Source of the DNA: Alphaproteobacteria bacterium
GTDB taxonomy: Bacteria; Pseudomonadota; Alphaproteobacteria; Micavibrionales; UBA2020
Assembly: GCA_023136145.1 (NCBI GenBank)
Contig: JAGLRU010000257.1
Span: 1-6,922, forward strand
Direction: 5' to 3'
DNA: 6,922 nucleotides
In this document: piece after piece, positions 1 to 5,329 of the stretch
How positions within the stretch are numbered: position 1 is the stretch's first letter
How the letters are laid out: each line of letters opens with the position of its first letter
Program-made: the position numbers and the translations under genes
The notes under the pieces: model-generated
Databases searched by the model: none
What the model was told of the DNA's origin: nothing
What the model saw: the letters and a program-made list of their open reading frames with translations, nothing else

Positions 1-296
1 CGGGAAGGCATGCCCATAGAAACAACTGTTGAAAAACTTGTAATGTCTTATCTTTAATGCGAACTACTATAGTCAAAAATAAAGCCGATTATTCTTCTTC
101 TTTTGTGATCATAGGAAAAAAGAGTAGGCAAAGAAATCTTGATAATTCCTCTGATGGTGTGGATGCTTTAAAGAAATGGATGGACGATGTTGCACCGGGT
201 CATGATATTTCTGAGATGAAATGGAAGTTCTGGAAGGAAGAAAGCCAAAAGATATCTTGCGTATCATCTCCTGGCTTAAAATCTGGCTTAAAATAG
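1..296 (+). pseudogene. Degenerate copy of the small gene at 493-951
   Basis: An open frame starts at ATG 57 (open back to 33) and ends at TAG 294-296. Its translation aligns with the C-terminal half of the protein at 493-951. Shared anchors are an Asn-Ser pair, then Leu, Trp-Met, Pro and a closing (I/V)SEMK, about 13 identities in 45 residues with one single-residue gap. The N-terminal half is missing in this frame. A short frame from position 1 to the TAA at 55-57 reads VEKLVMSYL, which could match VRGSVISRI of the intact copy, so a frameshift near 50 is possible. After SEMK the frame-2 reading from 251 (DILRIISWL) resembles the intact ending (IALRILHRL) better than the frame actually used, which suggests a second frameshift between about 220 and 250. 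I read this as a decayed paralogue. The alternative is a short, diverged but functional 79-residue protein, with the 1-57 frame being the tail of an unrelated upstream gene. Function unknown. Confidence 0.6.
271..294 (+). repeat. 12-bp direct tandem repeat, two copies
   Basis: The 12-mer CTGGCTTAAAAT occurs twice head to tail at 271-282 and 283-294, just before the stop of the degenerate small gene. The intact copy at 493-951 has only one comparable stretch (ACCGCTTAGGAT) before its stop. The extra unit is therefore probably a slippage or short-duplication event specific to the broken copy. Confidence 0.8.
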
Positions 297-304
297 TGAG
301 CTGT

Positions 305-370
305 CTAAATCCCGCTAGCCAGAAATGCCCGTAATTCAGCGATGCCTTTTTTTGTACTGGAGCTGGTAGC
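305..370 (-). pseudogene. Copied 3' tail of engB (last 21 codons plus stop)
   Basis: Read on the minus strand from 370 down to 305, this gives ATSSS, a Thr, then KKGIAELRAFLASGI and a TAG stop. The C-terminus of the intact EngB (982-1623) is ATSSDKKKGIAELRAFLASGI. The two peptides differ at only two positions. At nucleotide level 57 of 66 positions match, and 46 of 48 in the stretch nearest the stop (305-352 against 982-1029). Homology stops abruptly at 370/371: upstream codons no longer resemble EngB and no start is available. This is a gene fragment, not a coding sequence. It sits behind the degenerate small gene exactly as real engB sits behind the intact one. Confidence 0.9.
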
Positions 371-416
371 ATTTAACTTTAAACAAGTTAGGCGTTTCTT
401 GAAATTATCGTTTTTA

Positions 417-444
417 TTGACAAAAGGGATATGGCTATTATAGC
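417..444 (+). promoter_or_regulatory. Putative sigma-70-type promoter for the 493-951 gene
   Basis: A perfect TTGACA at 417-422 is followed after 16 nt by TATAGC (439-444), a four-of-six match to the -10 consensus. Transcription would begin near 451, about 40 nt before the ATG at 493. Other near -10 hexamers (TATTAT at 436, CATAAT at 444) are at poor spacing. The site lies right of the copied engB tail and so belongs to the second unit. Inferred from motifs only. Confidence 0.45.
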
Positions 445-492
445 ATAATTATTCATTCTTATGAACAGCATGTATGTAGAGGCGATTAAATT

Positions 493-951
493 ATGAAAAA
501 TGATCTTTTAGGTGTTTTTTGCAGGGCTGCTAAAAACAGTATAGAAGGCAATCAAGAAATTAGAGCTTCTTATGACGATAAAGTTAAGCCATTGACTGAA
601 ACAATCGAGTTAAGACAATTGATTAAAATGTTGTGTGAGCTTCCAGAAAAGAATAATGGAAAGTTTGAGGAAGCTAAACGAACAGATGACAAGAATTTTT
701 TGATGGGTGTTGAATTCCGTGTTCGTGGTTCTGTTATTAGTAGAATTGAATTCGGGGTAACTAAGGATGAAACTGATAATTATACTCATTTTATAATCAG
801 AGAAGAAAATAAGAAAAAAGGGTATATTGCCAATTCCACTAATGCCGCGGAAGTTTTAGGTGAATGGATGACTAATATTGTGCCGGATCGTGTTTCTGAA
901 ATGAAAAAGAAACAAAATATTGCATTGCGCATTTTACACCGCTTAGGATGA
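493..951 (+). CDS. Unrecognised small soluble protein (152 aa), intact paralogue of the broken gene at 1-296
   Basis: ATG at 493 is preceded by GAGG (479-482), about 10 nt away, a slightly long but usable Shine-Dalgarno spacing. The product is highly charged, with many Lys and Glu. It shows no signal peptide, membrane segment, zinc motif or nucleotide-binding motif that I can recognise. The C-terminal half (about residues 80-140), predicted by eye as strand followed by helix, is shared with the degenerate copy upstream. Its anchors are NSTNAAEVLGEWM, a Pro and VSEMK. The gene is convergent with engB: its TGA stop is 30 nt from the engB stop, and the gap includes the 12-nt palindrome TAAGATATCTTA (952-963). 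Codon use is visibly more A+T-rich than in the operon, as expected for an accessory or young gene. I cannot assign a family. A lineage-specific, fast-evolving protein is the best description. Confidence 0.75.
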   Translation: MKNDLLGVFCRAAKNSIEGNQEIRASYDDKVKPLTETIELRQLIKMLCELPEKNNGKFEEAKRTDDKNFLMGVEFRVRGSVISRIEFGVTKDETDNYTHFIIREENKKKGYIANSTNAAEVLGEWMTNIVPDRVSEMKKKQNIALRILHRLG

Positions 952-981
952 TAAGATATCTTAAATAAAACTGTAAGTCGT

Positions 982-1047
982 TTAAATCCCGCTAGCCAGA
1001 AATGCTCGTAATTCAGCGATGCCTTTTTTCTTATCAGAACTGGTGGC
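982..1047. repeat. Second copy of the direct repeat formed by the engB 3' end
   Basis: Positions 982-1047 (inside intact engB) and 305-370 form a direct repeat at a fixed offset of 677 nt with no indels: 57/66 identical overall, 46/48 over the part nearest the engB stop. The repeats bracket the 371-981 segment, which holds one promoter and one small gene. The repeat boundary is sharp on the engB-internal side (370/371). On the other side it fades where the TAG and TAA stops begin. Confidence 0.9.
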
Positions 1048-1623
1048 GAAGACTGTGGGAAATGCGGTGGTTCGGGATTTTAAGCTATCCTCTATCCGCG
1101 CAATTGTTTCCTGTAACTCCGTTGCTGTGATCTTGTCGGCTTTTGTCAGCACAATTGTATAAGGTACGTGTGACCTGTCGAGCATATTCATAGCGTCTTG
1201 GTCGGAATCTTTAAAGCTGTGTCGTGAATCGATCAGGATGCAGACTCGCTTGAGTGTCTGCCTTCCGCGCAGGTATCCGCAAATCATGTCGTTCCAAGCG
1301 AAAATCTTTTTTTTAGAGGACACAGCGTAACCGTATCCTGGAAGATCCACCAGATACATAAACCCACCTAAATCGAAAAAATTAATCTGCTGTGTACGTC
1401 CGGGAGTCCGGGATGAGCGAGCTAGTGCCTTACGTCCGGTGAGTGCATTTATCAAACTTGATTTTCCGACATTAGAACGTCCTGCAAAGGCTATCTCGCC
1501 GATGGTTGGTGGAGGTATTCTGTCGGGTGTGGCCGCGCCGGCGACGAATTGGCATTCACTGCGGAACAGTACTTCCCCACGTTTAATAGCAGTCTCATCA
1601 ACGACAAAACCGCCGTTTTCCAC
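982..1623 (-). CDS. engB: Ribosome-biogenesis GTP-binding protein EngB/YsxC (YihA)
   Basis: EngB is a TrmE-Era-type GTPase needed for late assembly of the large ribosomal subunit. The 213-residue product carries the G motifs in order: P-loop GRSNVGKS (48-55), the switch I stretch RTPGRTQQINFF (72-83) with its family-typical Thr, G3 DLPGYG (93-98), G4 TKAD (160-163) and G5 ATSS (193-196). Length is normal for the family. I chose the GTG at 1623-1621: it lies one nucleotide past the yidC stop, has AGGAAG about 7 nt upstream inside the last yidC codons, and begins just before the family's N-terminus. The frame stays open upstream to an ATG at 1743, but that extension overlaps yidC and would add 40 residues unlike EngB. 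Translation is probably coupled to yidC. The last 66 nt are duplicated at 305-370. Confidence 0.96.
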   Translation of the reverse strand: MENGGFVVDETAIKRGEVLFRSECQFVAGAATPDRIPPPTIGEIAFAGRSNVGKSSLINALTGRKALARSSRTPGRTQQINFFDLGGFMYLVDLPGYGYAVSSKKKIFAWNDMICGYLRGRQTLKRVCILIDSRHSFKDSDQDAMNMLDRSHVPYTIVLTKADKITATELQETIARIEDSLKSRTTAFPTVFATSSDKKKGIAELRAFLASGI

Positions 1624-1624
1624 C

Positions 1625-3421
1625 TTATTTCTTCCTCTTGGTTTTAGGTTTTTTCTTCCGACGGCGTTCGCTATGACCGTGAATAAGCGAGACTTCCTGC
1701 CCACCGAGTTTGCGGAGGATGTAATACTGTTGCAAGACACCAAGTGTGTTGCTCCATGTCCAGTAAATCACCAGTCCTGCCGCGAAATTCGCCAGCATAA
1801 TTGTGATGATAAAGGGGAACCATGTTTGCAACTGTTCCTGCGTCTTATCCGGCATGGGCGGGGTTAGACGTTTCTGAATTATCATCGTTAGGCAGAACAG
1901 TACAGGCCACGCCCCGATCGATAGTAACGATGGTGGATTCCAGTCGAGAAGTCCGAACAGGGTGAAGATGTTCGTGGGGTCTGGTGCTGACAGATCATTG
2001 ATCCAGCCCAAGAATGGCTCATGGCGCAATTCGACGGAGAGCATGATGCATTTGTAGAGGGCGAAGAAAATAGGAATCTGTATCATGATCGGCCAGCACC
2101 CGTTGAACGGATTGATCTTCTCACGTTTGTACAGATCGAATATTTCTGCCTGAAGCTTTTCTTTGTCGCCGCTGTGCTTCTTTTGCAACTCCTTTAGCAT
2201 CGGCGCGATTCTCTTCATTCCTGCCATGGAAATAAAGGATTTGTTGGCGAGGGGAAATACCGCGCCTCGGATGATGACGGTCATTGACAGGATTGCCAGA
2301 CCCACGTTGCCAGTGATGAGCATAAGTAAATGCAGAAGGTAGAAAAACGGTTTGGTGATGAAATACCACCACCCGAAGTCAAAGGTGAGATCAATGTGTT
2401 CGAGGCCGTATTTCTTTTGATATTTTGTCATCAGTGTCAGGTTCTTGACACCGGCAAAGATGAATTTTTTATCTTCAATCGACTGACCGGGTGCCACCGT
2501 TCTCGTTTCGGCCACGACATCTGTCTGGTATGCGCGTTTGTTATTGACTGTACTTCCTACGATACGGGCGTTGAATTTTTCCTGCGGGTTTGGGAAAATC
2601 CCGACAAACCAGTATTTATCGGTGATTCCGAGCCAGCCTTGCGTGTTTTCGCGCTCTATTTTTTCGCCCTTGTCCAAATCTTTATAGCTCGGCTCCATCA
2701 GCTTGTCGTCCAGATACCCCAGAGGCCCCTCGTGCAGGATGAAGAAGCCCTTGAAATCAACAGGCAGACTGTGGCGGGAAATCAAGTGCCATGCGTTAAA
2801 CTTCTTTTCGGCGTTTGTATTGTTGATGATTTTCTGTGTGATAGTGAAGAGATAATTTTCGTCCAGCCCTATTTTACGCTCGAACAGCAGACCTTGCCCG
2901 TTGTCCCATTGTAAAGTGACATTTCCGTCCGTTTTCAGCACATCCGCGCTGCCGGGAGCTAGTCTCCAGACTGTCTTGCTATCTGGAACCAAGACGTCAT
3001 TGTCATTTGTTGCCCAGCCACTCTCTATATAGTAGGCATTTTTCGTGCCGGAGGGTGATAGTAACACCATATTTTCTTTGCTTCCGGCTGTGGCTGTGTG
3101 TTCGTTTAGTGACAGATCATCGATTCTGGCACCAGTGAGGGAAAGGGATCCTTCCACCTTTTTCCCCAAAATCGGAATGCGGCGTGTTGTGGTGGTTACG
3201 TCCTTTTGGTTTTCAACCGACTGCTGTTCGGCGATGGGCGCGGAGGCTGATTTCTGAGTCTGCATTTGCTGTTGCTGCATTTGTTGCGGCTGAATCTTTT
3301 TCGATTGTGGATTATCGAAGAAGTTGCTGAAAAGCAGCAGTATTAACAGAGAAATCACAATCGCCAGCATAAGACGAGAATTGTCTTGTTTGTCATGCGG
3401 ATCGGGCGAAAAGTTGTTCAT
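1625..3421 (-). CDS. yidC: Membrane protein insertase YidC (Oxa1/Alb3/YidC family)
   Basis: YidC inserts and folds inner-membrane proteins, alone or with SecYEG. The 598-residue product starts with a cytoplasmic leader and one membrane anchor (about 17-34). A Gln-rich linker follows (about 42-67), then a large periplasmic beta domain (about 80-335). The conserved insertase core covers about 350-572. In the core, VIIRGAVFPL (382-391) places an Arg at residue 385, matching the hydrophilic-groove arginine of the family. NPFNGCWPIMIQIPIFFALYK (437-457) and FAAGLVIYWTWSN (546-558) are the family's signature membrane segments. The wording around LSAPDPTNIF is typical of alphaproteobacteria. The tail (about 580-598) is very basic, ending KKPKTKRKK, as expected for a ribosome-contacting C-terminus. 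The ATG lies 3 nt past the yidD stop, and engB begins 1 nt after the yidC TAA. The Shine-Dalgarno is weak (GAAAGA), so translational coupling is likely. Confidence 0.98.
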   Translation of the reverse strand: MNNFSPDPHDKQDNSRLMLAIVISLLILLLFSNFFDNPQSKKIQPQQMQQQQMQTQKSASAPIAEQQSVENQKDVTTTTRRIPILGKKVEGSLSLTGARIDDLSLNEHTATAGSKENMVLLSPSGTKNAYYIESGWATNDNDVLVPDSKTVWRLAPGSADVLKTDGNVTLQWDNGQGLLFERKIGLDENYLFTITQKIINNTNAEKKFNAWHLISRHSLPVDFKGFFILHEGPLGYLDDKLMEPSYKDLDKGEKIERENTQGWLGITDKYWFVGIFPNPQEKFNARIVGSTVNNKRAYQTDVVAETRTVAPGQSIEDKKFIFAGVKNLTLMTKYQKKYGLEHIDLTFDFGWWYFITKPFFYLLHLLMLITGNVGLAILSMTVIIRGAVFPLANKSFISMAGMKRIAPMLKELQKKHSGDKEKLQAEIFDLYKREKINPFNGCWPIMIQIPIFFALYKCIMLSVELRHEPFLGWINDLSAPDPTNIFTLFGLLDWNPPSLLSIGAWPVLFCLTMIIQKRLTPPMPDKTQEQLQTWFPFIITIMLANFAAGLVIYWTWSNTLGVLQQYYILRKLGGQEVSLIHGHSERRRKKKPKTKRKK

Positions 3422-3424
3422 TTG

Positions 3425-3679
3425 TTAGTCTTTCATTTGCGAAGGGACGGATGCTTTTTTCTCAGGAACTGGATCGTAACCCCCATCATTATATGGATGA
3501 CAGCGGCAGATACGTTTTACACCAAGCCAGCTCCCGCGAAAAGCTCCAAAACGACGTATGGATTCCGCCGTGTAGACAGAACAGGTTGGGTGATAGCGAC
3601 AGCTCTTCCCCATAAACGAAGATAGCGTACATTGGTATACACGTATGATTGCCAGAAGGAAACGAGAAACAGTGCTCAT
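3425..3679 (-). CDS. yidD: Membrane protein insertion efficiency factor YidD (UPF0161)
   Basis: YidD is a small, membrane-associated protein thought to assist YidC-dependent insertion. The 84 residues show the complete family signature: an amphipathic N-terminal helix (about 6-20), CRYHPTCSVYTAESI (27-41) with two of the conserved cysteines, then Gly-rich spacing, VKRICRCHP (54-62) with the remaining cysteines, and GGYDPVP (66-72). The ATG at 3679 overlaps the rnpA stop in an ATGA arrangement (3676-3679), a standard coupling junction. Three nucleotides separate its stop from yidC. Length and position are ordinary for the family. Confidence 0.97.
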   Translation of the reverse strand: MSTVSRFLLAIIRVYQCTLSSFMGKSCRYHPTCSVYTAESIRRFGAFRGSWLGVKRICRCHPYNDGGYDPVPEKKASVPSQMKD

Positions 3680-4026
3680 GCTGTTATTCCTAGTTTTTTT
3701 AGGCCATGCAGGAAGTCCTGTTTCATCAAGGAAAAGTCTCTTTCTTTAGCAGAAGCTCTGCCGATCAGCACTATGTCGAAGTTTCTAAGCTCTTCCTTTG
3801 TGATGAGGCACTGGCGTGCAATCTCGCGCAATCGACGCTTGGTGCGATTCCGCACTACCGCGTTGCCCACTTTGCGACTCACCGTCAACCCTAGCCTGAA
3901 AGAAGAATCTTCTCCATCGCGTTTGAGAGCTAGCATGATAAAAACAGGAAATACGCACTTTTTTCCCAAGCGGGAAATACGCTGAAAATCAGAAGACGCC
4001 TTTAGTGAATTCACATAGGCGCACAT
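3676..4026 (-). CDS. rnpA: Ribonuclease P protein component
   Basis: RnpA is the protein subunit of RNase P, which with the catalytic RNA removes 5' leaders from tRNA precursors. The 116-residue product has the family core RLGLTVSRKVGNAVVRNRTKRR (44-65), which includes the RNR motif that contacts RNA, and a basic surface throughout. The ATG at 4026 has AAGGA about 6-7 nt upstream, overlapping the end of the rpmH stop codon. A GTG four codons later (VNSLKASSDF) is a possible but less well-placed start. The gap to rpmH is 9 nt, and the 3' end overlaps yidD by 4 nt. The short N-terminal segment MCAY is not conserved in families I know. Confidence 0.96.
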   Translation of the reverse strand: MCAYVNSLKASSDFQRISRLGKKCVFPVFIMLALKRDGEDSSFRLGLTVSRKVGNAVVRNRTKRRLREIARQCLITKEELRNFDIVLIGRASAKERDFSLMKQDFLHGLKKLGITA

Positions 4027-4035
4027 GAAAAATCC

Positions 4036-4170
4036 TTACGCGGACAGGCGATGACGCCCTTTCGAGCGACGGTTGGATATAATTCTCCTGCCACTCACCG
4101 TTGACATGCGATGCCTGAACCCGTGACGGCGTTTCCGCACTAGTTTGCTTGGTTGATATGTGCGTTTCAC
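4036..4170 (-). CDS. rpmH: 50S ribosomal protein L34
   Basis: This 44-codon gene, with GTG start at 4170-4168 and TAA at 4038-4036, encodes a complete L34. It begins (M)KRTYQPSKLVRKRRHGFR and continues through RMSTVSGRRI to SNRRSKGRHRLSA, matching the family end to end. L34 is a small, highly basic protein of the large subunit. An excellent GGAGG (4177-4181 on this strand) lies 6 nt before the GTG and fixes the start. It is the first gene of the operon, directly downstream of the promoter at 4211-4239, and is followed after 9 nt by rnpA. The gene is easy to miss because of its length and GTG start. The longer open frame over the same bases in another register (3989-4195) is a shadow. Confidence 0.97.
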   Translation of the reverse strand: MKRTYQPSKLVRKRRHGFRHRMSTVSGRRIISNRRSKGRHRLSA

Positions 4171-4210
4171 AATAAGCCTCCATCATTCGGTGCAATTACT
4201 CAAGAGGTTG

Positions 4211-4239
4211 TTATTAGGGGACAAATTAATTAATGTCAA
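4211..4239 (-). promoter_or_regulatory. Promoter of the rpmH-rnpA-yidD-yidC-engB operon
   Basis: On the minus strand a perfect -35 TTGACA (4239-4234) is followed by a 17-nt spacer and TAATAA (4216-4211), a good -10. Transcription would begin near 4204, giving a leader of about 34 nt that contains the strong rpmH Shine-Dalgarno. This is the best promoter match in the window, consistent with high expression of a ribosomal-protein gene. Motif-based, not measured. Confidence 0.75.
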
Positions 4240-4281
4240 GGAAACTTTACTTTATTGGGCAAGATTATGCTTTTCGCATTT

Positions 4282-4524
4282 TCATAAAACCGAAGAGACA
4301 ATCCATATTATTTTCACAAAAAAGTAAAATGCCCATGCCAAAATAATATAAACAAAAAGATTTGGCGCACAGTCTATAAAGCGAACGATCACTTTTTTTA
4401 TAGAATTGTAAATTGTGGATAATATTGTAAAAATACCCTCCGCAAACCCGTTTGCAGAGGATTGCAAAAACTTTAACAAGGAGTATTTAGCCTTGCTGGA
4501 TACTTCTTTAACATCTTTTCGCAT
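4282..4524 (-). CDS. Unrecognised small membrane protein (80 aa)
   Basis: The ORF runs from ATG 4524 to TGA 4282. Residues 1-13 are basic. Residues 15-50 look like a long amphipathic helix, and about 54-78 form one convincing transmembrane segment rich in Phe, Trp, Ile and Val (FVYIILAWAFYFF). Such a layout fits a single-pass inner-membrane protein, and the positive-inside rule would favour a cytoplasmic N-terminus. I see no Shine-Dalgarno upstream. An imperfect -35 (TTGACT, 4561-4556) lies so close to the ATG that the message would be nearly leaderless. It precedes the operon on the same strand, with no evident terminator between. The reading frame, the clean membrane helix and the A+T-rich composition support a real but unclassified gene. 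A chance ORF is possible. Confidence 0.5.
   Translation of the reverse strand: MRKDVKEVSSKAKYSLLKFLQSSANGFAEGIFTILSTIYNSIKKVIVRFIDCAPNLFVYIILAWAFYFFVKIIWIVSSVL
4414..4422 (-). promoter_or_regulatory. Perfect DnaA-box 9-mer
   Basis: The minus strand reads TTATCCACA, an exact match to the consensus DnaA box. It lies inside the 80-residue ORF, in a strongly A+T-rich stretch about 240 nt upstream of rpmH. A single exact 9-mer in about 7 kb on either strand is expected about 0.05 times by chance, assuming equal base frequencies. I saw no clear second consensus box nearby, so an origin is not supported. A DnaA-responsive regulatory site or coincidence remain open. Confidence 0.35.
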
Positions 4525-4559
4525 ATTATAAATATATGTACATATCTATATAACGAGTC

Positions 4560-4588
4560 AAGACACTCTTAAAAAAAATCATTATACT
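4560..4588 (+). promoter_or_regulatory. Possible promoter for the cyclic-nucleotide-binding protein
   Basis: AAGACA (4560-4565) and TATACT (4583-4588) are separated by 17 nt, a four-of-six and a good -10 match. Transcription would begin near 4595, about 19 nt before the ATG at 4614. The -35 overlaps the divergent TTGACT (4561-4556) that could serve the 80-residue ORF, so the two promoters would share or compete for this 89-nt divergent spacer. Confidence 0.35.
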
Positions 4589-4613
4589 AGAATATACAGA
4601 GGGCATCTGGGGT

Positions 4614-5141
4614 ATGCGGAGAGAAATAAAAATACTTGGTCGAGAGTTTGTTCCCGCTGGTACTTTGATTATTGAACAGGGTACAGTGGGAAACCGTGCT
4701 TTCTTTATCGAAAGCGGCGAAGTGGAAGTTTTTATATATGAAGACGGAAAAGCTGTAACTATCGCGAATCTTGGCGCGGAATCTATAGTCGGGGAAATGG
4801 CACTGTTGATCGATGAGAAGCGCAGTGCTAACGTTCGCACTGTGAAGGATTCGATACTCATTACGATCCCAGCCCACGATCTGCACAAGTCCATGCGCAG
4901 GTCGGAGAGCTTGTATAAGCGCGTAATGAATACTCTACATGAGCGCAGAGAAGACATCCGAGAGAAACTCACGAAAAATGAAATAAATTCGGACGTTACG
5001 AAAAAACCCGTTAAGTTGACCGTTAAAAACATAGGGTTGCATATTTCCGATGCAAAGCAGCCGCAGTTTAGGAAAGAAATCACCCCGCTTATCAGCGACA
5101 TAAAATCGACTTTAGAAAAATACCATAAATCAAAAAGTTGA
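4614..5141 (+). CDS. Stand-alone cyclic-nucleotide-binding (CNMP/Crp-fold) domain protein, 175 aa
   Basis: Residues about 5-90 form a cyclic-nucleotide-binding beta-roll. EFVPAGTLIIEQG (11-23) and AFFIESGEVEVF (29-40) are the usual entry strands. IVGEMALLIDEKRSANVRT (58-76) is the phosphate-binding cassette, with Glu61 and Arg70-Ser-Ala in the positions that contact the ribose and cyclic phosphate in true cAMP/cGMP binders. A helix follows (about 86-122) with Arg/Glu heptad-like character. The last 50 residues are Lys-rich and carry no domain I recognise. There is no helix-turn-helix, kinase, cyclase or channel segment, so it is not a Crp-type regulator. It is probably a signalling adaptor or sensor acting through the helix or tail. 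The ATG at 4614 has only a poor ribosome site: GGGG sits almost against it and AGAGGG is about 15 nt upstream. The partner and the bound nucleotide are unknown. Confidence 0.85.
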   Translation: MRREIKILGREFVPAGTLIIEQGTVGNRAFFIESGEVEVFIYEDGKAVTIANLGAESIVGEMALLIDEKRSANVRTVKDSILITIPAHDLHKSMRRSESLYKRVMNTLHERREDIREKLTKNEINSDVTKKPVKLTVKNIGLHISDAKQPQFRKEITPLISDIKSTLEKYHKSKS

Positions 5142-5260
5142 ATGATTTCTGGTTACTTCAAAAAATTTCAAAATTTTCTAATATCGTTATTCTTTTAATG
5201 CGCCGGAATTTAATCGTTTTATAGTCGATTGAACAATTAACTGCATATTTTTCCTTGAAA

Positions 5261-5329
5261 CGTCATACCGGCGAAAGCCGGTATCTCGCTGCAACAGTAA
5301 GAGAGATTCCGGCCTCTGCCGGAATGACG
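5261..5329. repeat. Paired-hairpin palindromic repeat (REP-like, GTCATNCCGG type)
   Basis: Two 27-nt arms (5261-5287 and 5303-5329) are inverted copies of each other around a 15-nt centre. Each arm is itself a hairpin with a perfect 8-bp stem and a 4-nt loop: ATACCGGC/GCCGGTAT with a GAAA loop (5265-5284), and ATTCCGGC/GCCGGAAT with a CTCT loop (5306-5325). The arms differ by a swapped T-A/A-T pair that keeps both stems intact. The outer ends read CGTCAT and ATGACG. This matches the common class of dispersed intergenic palindromes in proteobacteria with CGTCATTCCGGC-type arms. The element could affect mRNA stability or termination for the upstream gene, but no T run follows it directly. Confidence 0.85.

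Noticed and set aside
109..372. 87-codon minus-strand ORF
   Set aside because: It is antisense to the degenerate small gene, and its frame differs from the one that matches the EngB tail. No family resemblance and no ribosome site.
952..963. Palindrome TAAGATATCTTA between the convergent stops of the small gene and engB
   Set aside because: Twelve nt, A+T-rich and without a loop. It cannot form a useful hairpin and may be coincidental.
1439..1867. 142-codon plus-strand ORF
   Set aside because: Antisense to engB and the end of yidC, both certain. The translation shows no domain.
2330..2914. 194-codon plus-strand ORF rich in Phe and Val
   Set aside because: Mirror frame of the yidC periplasmic domain. 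Hydrophobic composition is expected for such shadows.
3989..4195. 68-codon minus-strand ORF over rpmH
   Set aside because: Wrong register. The GTG-initiated frame at 4170-4036 encodes complete L34.
4526..5101. 191-codon minus-strand ORF, Ser-rich
   Set aside because: Antisense to the cyclic-nucleotide-binding protein, whose domain is clear. No independent support.
5261..5329. CRISPR array or rho-independent terminator
   Set aside because: The arms are inverted and there is only one pair, so it is not a CRISPR. No T run directly follows either stem, so termination is not supported.
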